Below the pieces are notes generated by a model. That model was not told where the DNA came from and searched no databases. It was given only the letters and a program-made list of their open reading frames with translations. Below are positions 46,745 to 55,813 of a stretch of 64,000 nucleotides of DNA, piece after piece (position 1 is the stretch's first letter; each line of letters opens with the position of its first letter). This DNA is from an uncultured Eubacteriales bacterium (GTDB taxonomy: Bacteria; Bacillota; Clostridia; Oscillospirales; Oscillospiraceae). The stretch covers positions 1,428,278 to 1,492,277 of the forward strand of contig LT599017.1 of the NCBI GenBank assembly GCA_900079765.1. Direction: 5' to 3'. The position numbers and the translations under genes are program-made.

Positions 46745-47467
46745 ATTCTGCACATTGCAATCTGCGACGACGAGTCGCAGCAGCTTGAGCGGGCCGACAG
46801 CCTGCTCAAGAAATACGCCTATGAACATCCGCAATATGAAATAAAAATTCAATCTTTCTCCGCGCCTTTAGAGCTGCTTTCTCATGTGGCGGAAAAGGGC
46901 GGCTTTGACGTGCTATTACTTGATATTTATATGCCGGGCATCCTCGGGACGGACGCGGCACGGGAGCTGCGGGTTATGCGCGATAACTGCCAGATTATCT
47001 TTCTGACGACCTCGCGGGATCATGCCGTAGACGCGTTTTCGCTTGACGCCGCACATTATCTGGTGAAGCCCTATTCAGAAAAAGAATTCTTCGCGGCCCT
47101 TGAAAAGGCGATCAATAACCTTGCAGACAGGTACGGGGTGGCGCTTACCATCAAATCGGTTGACGGCATCAGCCGTGTAGAATTAAATAGGCTCGTATAC
47201 GCTGAAACCGATAACCATGTTCAGAAGTTATATCTGTCGGACGGCAGCTTAATCAGGGTGAGAAAATCCTCAACCGAGCTATTTGAGCTGCTCGAAGAGG
47301 ATCCGCGTTTTTATAAATGCGGCAGCACCTACATCCTCAATATGGAATATATCGTTGAGCTTTCGGCAAGGAGCGTTTCTTTTTCAACCGGCGCAAGAAT
47401 CCCGATCATAAGCCGAAAATACGCGGAGCTGAGAAAGCTGTACATGGATTACAGCTGCCGCTTTTAA
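46745..47467 (+). CDS. LytTR-family response regulator (cassette 2), probable ATT start
   Basis: From ATT 46745 the protein is 240 residues: receiver domain with ICDDESQQLERAD, Asp60 in LLLDIYMPG and Lys in YLVKPYSEK, then LytTR from about 140 (FYKCGSTYILNMEYIVEL). The ATT aligns exactly with the ATG of the cassette 1 regulator (ATT-CTG-CAC-ATT-GCA-ATC-TGC against ATG-CTG-CGT-ATT-GCT-ATC-TGC) and has AGGAGGTGA eight bases upstream. GTG 46736 lies inside that ribosome site and CTG 46748 is another option. A longer frame reaching 46520 has no ribosome site. So initiation is from ATT, or the gene is weakly expressed. Confidence 0.85.
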   Translation: MLHIAICDDESQQLERADSLLKKYAYEHPQYEIKIQSFSAPLELLSHVAEKGGFDVLLLDIYMPGILGTDAARELRVMRDNCQIIFLTTSRDHAVDAFSLDAAHYLVKPYSEKEFFAALEKAINNLADRYGVALTIKSVDGISRVELNRLVYAETDNHVQKLYLSDGSLIRVRKSSTELFELLEEDPRFYKCGSTYILNMEYIVELSARSVSFSTGARIPIISRKYAELRKLYMDYSCRF

Positions 47468-47482
47468 AGGGAGGGGAGCCTT

Positions 47483-48799
47483 ATGCGGATACTTTTAGGT
47501 ATATCGGTGCTGCTCCGGTTTTTGCAGACGGCGGCTTACATCAGCTTGTTTTTTTTCTCGCTCATAAAGCTGAAAGAGCCGAAAAGAAAGCGGATTGTGC
47601 TTACCGTCGCGATTTACATTGCGGTTGCCGGGGCATATTGTGCCTTGCTTGCCCTATATGGGCAGGAGCTGGCGGAGCGCCTGATTATCCCCGTCGAGGT
47701 CGGGCTGAGCCTGCTGCTGATTGTCCTCTGCTGCGCCGACAGATGGGCGGTATCGCTTTTTGTCATGTTCACGCAGTTTAATTTATACCTCGGAATAAGC
47801 TATATTTCGGATGTGTGCAGCACTGATACTTCCCTGCTCGGCTATCAGATCCAATATTTAATATTCCGCACGGCGCTGTTCGGCGCGCTTTTGTTTTTTA
47901 ATTTCAAATTTCTGCGCCCCCGCTTCCGCAGACTGGTGGAGGTTCTGGGGAACGAGTGGCGTTCCATCGCGCTGGCAGCCTTTTTCTTTTATGTCCTGGA
48001 AGCCGTTATTCTCTATTTCCCGCGTTTCTATTGGTATGAGCAGGACTGCCGCTGGTATCTGGTCGCAAGCTCCTATCTGGTGTTTTTCAGCGTCTATCTG
48101 CTGATATTCCGCTCTATCAACGCGATTGTAGGGAAATATGAGGAGCAGGAGCGGGGAAGAATCCTCGCTCAGCAAAATAAGCTTTGGGAGGAACAGCTGG
48201 CGGAACAGAAAAATGCCGTGAGCGCCGCTCGCCGTGACCGCCATGATCTTCGCCATCACTACGACACGCTTTTATCAATGCTGGAGGGCGGAAAAACGCA
48301 GGAAGCGGTTTCCTATTTGAACGCACAGACGCGGAGGGCGGAAAGCGCGGCTCTTGCAGGCGTCTGCGAGCATCCTGCCGCAAACGCTATCCTGTCAAGA
48401 TGGGCGGCGCGGGCAAGGGAGAGCGGCATCAAAACCGAAATCGACGCGAGAATTCCCGAGAGCCTTCCTATGGATGAGGTTGCGCTGGTTGGTATCCTTG
48501 CCAACGCCTTTGAAAATGCCGTGGAGAGCTGCCTGCGCACTCCTGAAGGCTCGGAGAGATTTATCACTGTAAATATCGCCTTCTCTACACCTTATAACGG
48601 AGCGAAAAAGCTTCACCTTGTCTTTGAAAATTCCTGCGCGGATAACATCGTCTTTGATGGTGACTTCCCAAAATCGCAGAAGCCGGGGGGCGGCACGGGA
48701 ACAAAGAGTATCACGTATTCCGCCGAGCGCTATAACGGCATGGTGGAATTCACCGTGCAAGACAGCGTTTTCAGGACGCGGATTCTGCTGCACTTATAG
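47483..48799 (+). CDS. GHKL sensor histidine kinase (cassette 2)
   Basis: The 438-residue kinase has six or seven membrane segments (residues about 1-215), a linker coiled coil (GKYEEQERGRILAQQNKLWE), the phosphoacceptor region RRDRHDLRHHYDTLLSML and a GHKL ATPase (VALVGILANAFENAVESC; lid GGGTGTKSI). The layout is the same as in cassette 1 but sequence identity is low, so the signals may differ. ATG 47483 follows GGGAGGGGAGCC. It is 15 bases after the regulator stop. Confidence 0.92.
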   Translation: MRILLGISVLLRFLQTAAYISLFFFSLIKLKEPKRKRIVLTVAIYIAVAGAYCALLALYGQELAERLIIPVEVGLSLLLIVLCCADRWAVSLFVMFTQFNLYLGISYISDVCSTDTSLLGYQIQYLIFRTALFGALLFFNFKFLRPRFRRLVEVLGNEWRSIALAAFFFYVLEAVILYFPRFYWYEQDCRWYLVASSYLVFFSVYLLIFRSINAIVGKYEEQERGRILAQQNKLWEEQLAEQKNAVSAARRDRHDLRHHYDTLLSMLEGGKTQEAVSYLNAQTRRAESAALAGVCEHPAANAILSRWAARARESGIKTEIDARIPESLPMDEVALVGILANAFENAVESCLRTPEGSERFITVNIAFSTPYNGAKKLHLVFENSCADNIVFDGDFPKSQKPGGGTGTKSITYSAERYNGMVEFTVQDSVFRTRILLHL

Positions 48800-48857
48800 C
48801 GTTAAGCCCCGAAATGCGACAAACTCACGACATTTACGCCAAATATACTGCAATTAC

Positions 48858-48888
48858 GCTGCAACCGGTTTTCGGTTGCAGCTTTTTT
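48858..48888 (+). terminator. Terminator after the second kinase
   Basis: GCTGCAACCG and CGGTTGCAGC form a 10-bp stem with loop GTTTT, followed by TTTTTT. It lies 60 bases after the kinase stop and 47 bases before the CWYC copy 2 start. Confidence 0.92.
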
Positions 48889-48934
48889 GTATAATCCAAT
48901 GTGAGAAATCAGCTCTGAGGAGGTGGCCTTTATC

Positions 48935-49156
48935 ATGGGAAATCCCCATGAAAAAACCGGAGAGGTCAAGACGTCCGGCAAAACTAAAATTGCGCGAAAC
49001 GACTGCTGCGACGCTTTTGAGCAGGACGAAAGCCGGCTTTTTTCAGCCCGGGAGTGCTGGTACTGCAAGTATGGGGATTTTGGCATTCTTACCGAGCATC
49101 CCACGCAAACCGGCGTATGCGGCTTAGGCAAAATTAAGGAGGAAGAGAACAGATGA
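48935..49156 (+). CDS. CWYC small Cys-rich protein, copy 2
   Basis: This 73-residue protein contains NDCCDAFEQDESRLFSARECWYC-style segments: CCDAFE, ECWYCKYGDF and TGVCGLGKIK. See copy 1 at 40746 for the shared pattern. ATG 48935 follows GAGGAGG; a GTG at 48923 lies in that ribosome site. The TGA overlaps the ATG of the SLH gene (ATGA), so translation of the surface protein is tightly coupled to it. A role in folding, export or regulation of the surface protein is an inference from position only. Confidence 0.75.
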   Translation: MGNPHEKTGEVKTSGKTKIARNDCCDAFEQDESRLFSARECWYCKYGDFGILTEHPTQTGVCGLGKIKEEENR

Positions 49157-52100
49157 AAAAGAGATTTTTTAGCATTATCCTAACTCTGTGTATGGTGCTG
49201 TCACTGCTGCCGACAGTAGTACAGCCCGCAGCAGCGGCGGCAGACGGCAGCGGCATAACAGGCAGCGGCACTGAGGGAAGTCCGTACATTATTACAAGCG
49301 CCGACCAGCTTGCCTATGTGGCGCAGCAGGTCAATGCCGGTACTTACGGCTGGGGCAGCGCGAACTATAAGCTGGGGAATGATATTAATTTGGCAGCCTA
49401 TCCAAACTGGACGCCCATCGGCAAACTTGATTTCGAGTTTAATGGCACCTTTGACGGCGGAGGACACATTATCTCAAATCTCAAAATAAATACGATAAGT
49501 TCTTTGGGTTCGAGTTACGGACTATTTGGCGAAATTTCGGGCGGGACAGTTAAAAATGTTGGCCTGAGCGGTGTCAGCATAAATGTAATAAGCGCAGCTA
49601 ACTCGTTATTTGTTGGTGGTCTTGCGGGAAACACTGACGGAACGATTGTAAACTGCGTTGTTGCCGGCAGTATAAGCGGTACTGTTACGCATAGTTCTGT
49701 CTATTTTGGAGGTATTGCGGGCAGAACAATGAACGGAACAGTGGAAAACTGCTATACAACCGCCGCCGTCTCTGTCACTGGTGCAGGTACGTATTCTGTG
49801 GGTGGATTGGCCGGATATAATAGGAAGGCTTCTATATCGTATAGCTATTGGCTGTCCACTGCAACAGCAGATAGCGTTGGCCGTAGTGATAGTAGTGCCT
49901 CCGAAACAGGAAATTGCAGTTTTACAGGCACAGATTTACTGGCAGCTGCGGTGACGGTCGGGGGAACAAATACCTCCTCGCTCCTCGACGCCCTTAACGC
50001 CTGGTTGAACAGCGAAGCGAAAACAGATCTTTATACGTGGGTATCATCGGGATCATATCCTGTGTTTGGTCCGCTATGGACGCCGCCGACCTATACCGCC
50101 ACTGTGACGGTAAACAAGGATGGCGGCTCATTTGGCGCTGGTGCGCCAACCATTACCTTGGGAACAACAGTTGACAATGCTGTAGCGAACGGCACCTCTG
50201 TAGCAAATGGCACTTATAACATCTATGCGAACGGTATCGATACAGGCGTGAATATTACGGTAAGCGGATCTGCCGCCAGTGTTGATCTCAACTACTACAC
50301 GGTGACGTTCAAAAGCCAGGACGGCAACACCGCACTGGATACTCAGACAGTACTTTCCGGCCAAACCGCTGTATATGGAGGTTTGACACCGGAAAAAGCG
50401 GCCACCGCTCAGTATACTTATGTCTTTTCCAACTGGGTAACGGCGGCAAATGGCTCCAGCTCTGCGACACTAGAAAATATTACGGCGGCAAAGACAGTAT
50501 ACGCAAGCTTTACGCAGACTCTCCAAAATTATACGATTATATGGGCAAAGGACGCCGCTACGACAATTGATTTCAGCACCGTAGCCTATGGCGGAATGCC
50601 GACACATTCCGATCCAACCAATACAGGCTATACCTTCTCCGGATGGACGCCGGCCATCACCAGTGTTACCGAAGGGGCTACATACACAGCTGCATGGACA
50701 CTGGATACTTACACAATCAGCTACACGCTCAACGGCGGTACGGCTTCCCCTGCGAACCCCACAAGTTATACCGTTGTAAGCGCCGCCATTACGCTGAACA
50801 ACCCAACCAGAGATGGCTATGAATTCGTGGGCTGGAGCGGAACCGATCTGACAGGCGGCGAAAATCTGACCGTTACAATCCCGACAGGCAGCACAGGAAA
50901 TAAAACCTACACCGCCAACTGGAAAGCAAACGCGCCCAGCACGCCACCCGATTCTTCCATCGTCACGGCCAAAACAGATATAAGCATTACCATCAATACG
51001 CAGACCGGGTATGACTACAGCATTGATGGAACAGACTGGGTCAGCGGTACGGGCAGTAGCTATACCTTTAGCGGGTTGTCATCGGGCACACCTTATAATC
51101 TCGTTTACCGTGTTGCGGCGGTGAGTACAGGAGATGTTTCCTCGGCAAGCGAGGCTTCCGATCCTCTGCCTGTGACTACAAAGAAGTCATCGGCACAGGT
51201 GCCCGTTCCCGACCTGCCCACAATTGGCACGGGTGCGGACAAGCCCACCTCTACCAGCATCACCGTCAGCATGGAGGAGGGCAACGAGTATTATATTTCC
51301 ACCAGCGCCACCCCGCCCACAACATGGTCCACCGGCGATGCCGCTTACGCGACCGGCACGGGTATGCATACCTTCTCCGGGTTGACCCCCGCGATTCGGT
51401 ATTACGTCCATGTCCGCGTGGCGGAAACGGAAACCGCGATGCCCTCCGCGTCCGCTTACACGCCGCAATACACATTGCCCGCCACGCCGTCGGCGAACGT
51501 GGTAACTGTCAATTACGCGGAAGAAAAAATCAACTTTGCCAATACCTATGAGGTCAGCAGCGATCAGAACTTTTTGGACAACAGCAAGGCAGTTGTCAGC
51601 GGCGGCACGATACAGCCCGAAACGACCTATTATGTCCGTGTGAAAGCCGACGCAGGCGAAGTTCCCGCAAGCGAGGCCGACAGCTTTATGGTTGCGGCAC
51701 GTCCGGCCACACCGAATGCAATCACAGTCGCAGATATCACAAAAACCGACACCGTTATCACGATTGCAAATACCGTTTCCACGCAGGAATACTCCGTGAA
51801 CGGCGGCACAACATGGCAAACAGGGAATGGCGGCAGTCTGTCCTTTAATGACCTGACCGCATACACTGAATACAGTGTCGTGACGAGAATACCGTCAACG
51901 AACGCAAGCTTTGCAAGCGTGCCAAGCGACACGCTCTCCGTCACCACAAAAACCGAGCCAGCGTCTCTCTCCGACAGCGGCGTGACCTACAGCGTCAAAA
52001 ACGGAACCATCATCGGGCTGGGCGAAATATATGAATACAGTTTGGACAATGGCGCACATTGGCAAATCGCGCCCGTCACCAGCGTACCCTTCGCGGCTGG

Positions 52101-54327
52101 CAATGTGATTCAGGTGCGCATAAAGGAAACCGATACCGCAATGCCCAGCCAGCCGCAGACACTCGACAGCGTCGCTTCTCCGGCGGCGGCTCCGGCTTAT
52201 GCAATTGACTTTGCCGATGAAAAAACCACCGCTTCCGTTCCTGACACGGTGGAATACAACACGAGCTCCGCGACCGCGACAACATGGACAACAGGAGAGA
52301 ACGCGCTTCTGGCGCTGCTACCCGGCACTAACTACTATTTCCGCGTCGCGGCAACCGACATGGCTCTTGCCGGTAACGTGCAGACGCTGACGGTGCCCGC
52401 AAGACCCGACGCGCCGGGGGACGCTGTCATAACCATTGTGGCGGGCGAAGACGCAAGCCATACTTCTCTGACCTTGGCGGCCATCTATGAATACATTCTC
52501 GCCGACGCTTTACCTGCCGCTTCCGAAGCAGGAACTGCCGGTGGCGGTTCCGCAACGGAAGTAGCCGCCACCAGCGGACAGTATGTGTACGTCCGTCAAA
52601 AAGCGGTTGCGAGCAATTCGTTTGCCAGCAACTGGACGGACTGCGGCGAGGTTCAGTTGGGCGTGGATAGCATTACCCTCACCGGCGTGGGCTTTGACGT
52701 GGCCGCCGGGAAGCTTATCGGCACGACGGCAAACATGGAATACCAAGTTGCGGACGGCGCTTGGACAATTTGCACCGCTCCGGACACTTCCGGAATCGTC
52801 TTTGCCGCTGGCACAGTCAAGGTCCGCCAGACGGACAAAACGACAAATGAACACGAGCTTATTACCATCGCAGCCCCGGCGTCCTCCAACGCTCTGACGC
52901 AGGGCAGCAAGACCTATAACAGTGTGACGCTGGCCGCCATGACCGGCTATGAATACTCCAGGGACGACGGCGTGACCTGGCAGGAAAGCAATGTGTTCTC
53001 CGGCCTGAGCAGCAGCACCACGTATAGCTTTGTGGCCCGAATCAAGGCCACCGCCACGACGCTTCCCGGCACAATCAGCACGGCGCTTGCCGTCACGACG
53101 GACAGCGCGCCCTCCGGCGGCGGGACACCCCCCACCAGCGCGCCGGTGATTGTAGACGGCAAAACCCAGAACATCGGAACGGAAAAAAAATCCGGTGACT
53201 CCACCACCGTCACCGTTGATCAGTCGAAGCTCGGTACGAACATCGGCACTGCCGCGTCCGGCTCCTCCGTCGTGGTGCCGGTGAGCGAAAACGGCTCCGC
53301 CACGGCCTCGCTCGTGGTGAAAAACATTGAGGACATGGCGCAAAAGGGTATGACGCTCACCGTACAGACCGGAAGCGTGGCGTATAACCTGAACACCGCC
53401 GCTATCGACACGGCGGCGCTGGCGGCGGCCTTCCCCGGCGCGGATATGAGTACGGTTCCGTTTAACGTGACAATCACAAACAGCTCCGTCGGTGTCGAGG
53501 GCGAAACGCTGGTGCTCCCCCCGGTGGCGTTTACCGTCACCGCGACCTATGGCGGGAAAACCGTGGACGTGGATACCTTCAGCGCCTACATTGACCGCGT
53601 GATCGAGGTAACAAAGGAACAGGCGGCGAAAATCACCACGGCGGTGGTGGTCAGCGCCGACGGCAGTGTCCGCCATGTGCCGACAAACGTGATTGAAAAG
53701 GACGGCAAATATTACGCCGTTGTGAGTTCCCGCACGAACAGCACCTATGCGCTCATTCAAAATAAAGTGACCTTTGCCGACGCCGCGGGCAAATGGTACG
53801 AGGCGGCGGTCAATGAAATGGGCAGTCGCAAAATCATCGCGGGGCGCAGTGCATCCGCTTTTGACGGAGACGCCAGTATTACAAGGGCCGAGTTTGCCGC
53901 CATTCTCATTCGCGCGCTGGGCCTGCCGACGGACGGGATAAGCGCATTCTCAGATGTATCCGCCAGCGCTTGGTATTCCGGTGCGGTGGCGACCGCCGCG
54001 CAGTATGGCATCGTGTCAGGCAAGGGCGATAACCAATTCGACCCTAATGCAAACATCACCCGGCAGGAGGCCATGCTCATGCTGCAAAGGGCGGCGGCGC
54101 TCACGGAATTTACCGGAGCAAGCGGAAATCTGGAGAGCTTCACGGACGCAGCCAGCGTTGGCTCATGGGCGCGGGACGCGGCGAAATGGAGCATCGGAAG
54201 CGGCCTCATTCAAGGCTCGGACGGCAAACTGAACCCCACCGCCAACATCACCCGCGCCGAGAGCGCTACTATCATTCTCCGCCTGCTGCAAAAAGCCGAT
54301 CTGGTGGATGTGCGCAGTGAGGCGTAG
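49153..54327 (+). CDS. Giant SLH-anchored surface protein (cassette 2)
   Basis: The 1724-residue precursor has a signal peptide (KKRFFSIILTLCMVLSLLP...QPAAAAA). Residues about 95-235 are GLUG-like (YGLFGEISGGTVKNVGLSG). Three InlB-like B repeats (Flg_new type) lie at about 380-595 (YTISYTLNGGTA ... GYEFVGWSG). A series of fibronectin-III-like modules follows to about 1320 (YEYSRDDGVTWQESNVFSGL). The C-terminal 397 residues, with three SLH domains, are nearly identical to cassette 1. GGAGGAAGAG precedes ATG 49153. The varied stalk on a constant anchor suggests binding of different targets. Confidence 0.92.
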   Translation: MKKRFFSIILTLCMVLSLLPTVVQPAAAAADGSGITGSGTEGSPYIITSADQLAYVAQQVNAGTYGWGSANYKLGNDINLAAYPNWTPIGKLDFEFNGTFDGGGHIISNLKINTISSLGSSYGLFGEISGGTVKNVGLSGVSINVISAANSLFVGGLAGNTDGTIVNCVVAGSISGTVTHSSVYFGGIAGRTMNGTVENCYTTAAVSVTGAGTYSVGGLAGYNRKASISYSYWLSTATADSVGRSDSSASETGNCSFTGTDLLAAAVTVGGTNTSSLLDALNAWLNSEAKTDLYTWVSSGSYPVFGPLWTPPTYTATVTVNKDGGSFGAGAPTITLGTTVDNAVANGTSVANGTYNIYANGIDTGVNITVSGSAASVDLNYYTVTFKSQDGNTALDTQTVLSGQTAVYGGLTPEKAATAQYTYVFSNWVTAANGSSSATLENITAAKTVYASFTQTLQNYTIIWAKDAATTIDFSTVAYGGMPTHSDPTNTGYTFSGWTPAITSVTEGATYTAAWTLDTYTISYTLNGGTASPANPTSYTVVSAAITLNNPTRDGYEFVGWSGTDLTGGENLTVTIPTGSTGNKTYTANWKANAPSTPPDSSIVTAKTDISITINTQTGYDYSIDGTDWVSGTGSSYTFSGLSSGTPYNLVYRVAAVSTGDVSSASEASDPLPVTTKKSSAQVPVPDLPTIGTGADKPTSTSITVSMEEGNEYYISTSATPPTTWSTGDAAYATGTGMHTFSGLTPAIRYYVHVRVAETETAMPSASAYTPQYTLPATPSANVVTVNYAEEKINFANTYEVSSDQNFLDNSKAVVSGGTIQPETTYYVRVKADAGEVPASEADSFMVAARPATPNAITVADITKTDTVITIANTVSTQEYSVNGGTTWQTGNGGSLSFNDLTAYTEYSVVTRIPSTNASFASVPSDTLSVTTKTEPASLSDSGVTYSVKNGTIIGLGEIYEYSLDNGAHWQIAPVTSVPFAAGNVIQVRIKETDTAMPSQPQTLDSVASPAAAPAYAIDFADEKTTASVPDTVEYNTSSATATTWTTGENALLALLPGTNYYFRVAATDMALAGNVQTLTVPARPDAPGDAVITIVAGEDASHTSLTLAAIYEYILADALPAASEAGTAGGGSATEVAATSGQYVYVRQKAVASNSFASNWTDCGEVQLGVDSITLTGVGFDVAAGKLIGTTANMEYQVADGAWTICTAPDTSGIVFAAGTVKVRQTDKTTNEHELITIAAPASSNALTQGSKTYNSVTLAAMTGYEYSRDDGVTWQESNVFSGLSSSTTYSFVARIKATATTLPGTISTALAVTTDSAPSGGGTPPTSAPVIVDGKTQNIGTEKKSGDSTTVTVDQSKLGTNIGTAASGSSVVVPVSENGSATASLVVKNIEDMAQKGMTLTVQTGSVAYNLNTAAIDTAALAAAFPGADMSTVPFNVTITNSSVGVEGETLVLPPVAFTVTATYGGKTVDVDTFSAYIDRVIEVTKEQAAKITTAVVVSADGSVRHVPTNVIEKDGKYYAVVSSRTNSTYALIQNKVTFADAAGKWYEAAVNEMGSRKIIAGRSASAFDGDASITRAEFAAILIRALGLPTDGISAFSDVSASAWYSGAVATAAQYGIVSGKGDNQFDPNANITRQEAMLMLQRAAALTEFTGASGNLESFTDAASVGSWARDAAKWSIGSGLIQGSDGKLNPTANITRAESATIILRLLQKADLVDVRSEA
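53138..54327 (+). repeat. Direct repeat, copy 2 (SLH gene 3' end)
   Basis: 1190 bp, near-identical to 45162-46351. Most differences are synonymous; a few alter residues (for example GRSASAFDGDASITRAEF in place of GRGADLFDCEAGITRAEF). Confidence 0.9.
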
Positions 54328-54477
54328 AATGCACAGATAAATCCATATGCCCCTACTTCTATGAATTCTTGCTTTTGCCATTTATAAGACACCGGAGTTA
54401 CAGGCAATTTTGTAATTCGCACATTTGTCCCTGCCAATGCCTTTATATATAATGTAGGTATGAGGGAGGGACACAAC

Positions 54478-54648
54478 ATGAAAAAGACTTATATTTCGCT
54501 GAATGAAGCCGAGTGGCGGCTTTTGCTTTACGCGCTGAACAACCTCCGCAGCACCCTGATTTCCGAGGGGCGGTATACCGATGTGGTGGACGAGGTAATG
54601 CTGAAAATCATTAACACGCCCATCCGAAAGGTTAAAATTGCGGGGTGA
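54478..54648 (+). CDS. Small mobile-element protein
   Basis: The 56-residue protein (KKTYISLNEAEWRLLLYALN ...) is predicted helical, with ribosome site GAGGGAGGG before ATG 54478. It resembles short proteins that precede the parA gene in Clostridia conjugative elements. The stop overlaps the next gene's start region. Function unknown. Confidence 0.6.
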   Translation: MKKTYISLNEAEWRLLLYALNNLRSTLISEGRYTDVVDEVMLKIINTPIRKVKIAG

Positions 54649-54653
54649 CAGCT

Positions 54654-54839
54654 ATGGAATCCAATACATTTGAGAAATGCTTTTCCGACTTTATAGACCG
54701 TCGGGAGTATGATGAGGCGCAGAACGCTCTTTTTGAAATGGTACGCATATCGTTCCAAGCCGGGTGGAAATCCGCAGGCGGTGATCCCCCGCCATCACAG
54801 CCCATTTTGCGGCTTATCACGATAGAACCCGAAGAATAA
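54654..54839 (+). CDS. Small mobile-element protein with GWKSAGGDPP motif
   Basis: The 61-residue protein (ESNTFEKCFSDFIDRREYDE, then ISFQAGWKSAGGDPPPSQP) is a type often seen beside parA in integrative conjugative elements. ATG 54654 lies 6 bases after the previous stop. No function is known. Confidence 0.6.
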   Translation: MESNTFEKCFSDFIDRREYDEAQNALFEMVRISFQAGWKSAGGDPPPSQPILRLITIEPEE

Positions 54840-54991
54840 CCGCCAAAGACAACCGCATACATAGCAAAGAGCTGTTTGTTCTCTCTGAGAATGAACGGCT
54901 CTTTTGCATTTCCGGGGCTTTGCCCTCCTACATAGCCGTTTCCGGCAAATCAAAGCGAAAGCGGCTTTTACTATGGAAGGAGGAACCCCGT

Positions 54992-55813
54992 ATGTCTAAT
55001 TGCAAAATCACGGCGATCTGTAACCAAAAAGGCGGCGTGACCAAGACCACCACAACAGCCAATCTCGGTATCGGGCTTGCCATGCAGGGCAAAAAGGTTC
55101 TGCTTGTGGACATTGACCCCCAGGCCGACCTGACTGCTTCATTAGGTTGGCCGAACAGCGACGCCCTGCCCATGACCCTTGCCGACATCATGGAAAAGAC
55201 GCTCCATGACGAGGATTTTGAGCATTACGGCGCAATCCTGCGGCATGACGAGGGCGTGGATTTGATTCCGTCCAGCATTGAGCTGTCGGGCATGGAAATG
55301 AGCCTCGTAAACGCCATGAGCCGCGAGTTTACCTTGCGCAACTATCTGGAGCTTATTAAGCACAATTACGACCATGTGTTAATTGACTGCCCGCCGTCCC
55401 TGTCCATGCTGACCATCAATGCGCTGGCCGCCGCCGATAGCGTAATCGTCCCTGTTCAGGCGCAATACCTGCCCGCAAAAGGCATGACACAGCTTATGCG
55501 GACAATCGGCAAGATTCGGAAGCAGATCAATCCCAACCTGAAGGTGGACGGCGTTTTGCTGACGCTGGCGGATATGCGCACCAATCTTGCCCGGACAACG
55601 GCTGATACCCTGCGGCAGCAGTATGGCAGTCTGCTGAAAATCTATAAGACCCAAATCCCGGTGGCAGTCAAGGCCGCTGAAATCAGCGCGGCGGGACAGA
55701 GTATTTTTGCCTATAGCAAGGGTAGCAAGGTCGCACAGGCTTACGCCGAGTTTACCAAGGAGGTGCTGGCCGATGGCGAAAGAGCTAAAGCTAAACCTGC
55801 CCCCGGCAGATGA
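54992..55813 (+). CDS. parA: ParA-family partition ATPase
   Basis: The 273-residue protein has the deviant Walker A motif QKGGVTKTTTTANL, Walker A' DIDPQADLTASLG and Walker B VLIDCPPSLSML. It lacks an N-terminal HTH, so it is a type Ib-like or Soj-like ATPase. With ParB it should maintain the element or its circular form. ATG 54992 has AAGGAGGAACC; an upstream extension to 54920 has no ribosome site. It overlaps parB by 41 bases. Confidence 0.9.
   Translation: MSNCKITAICNQKGGVTKTTTTANLGIGLAMQGKKVLLVDIDPQADLTASLGWPNSDALPMTLADIMEKTLHDEDFEHYGAILRHDEGVDLIPSSIELSGMEMSLVNAMSREFTLRNYLELIKHNYDHVLIDCPPSLSMLTINALAAADSVIVPVQAQYLPAKGMTQLMRTIGKIRKQINPNLKVDGVLLTLADMRTNLARTTADTLRQQYGSLLKIYKTQIPVAVKAAEISAAGQSIFAYSKGSKVAQAYAEFTKEVLADGERAKAKPAPGR

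Noticed and set aside
48831-48860. LytTR site upstream of CWYC copy 2 (TTACGC repeated with 20-bp period)
   Set aside because: Only six bases match, the second copy lies at the foot of the terminator stem, and the motif differs from that in cassette 1; too weak to claim.
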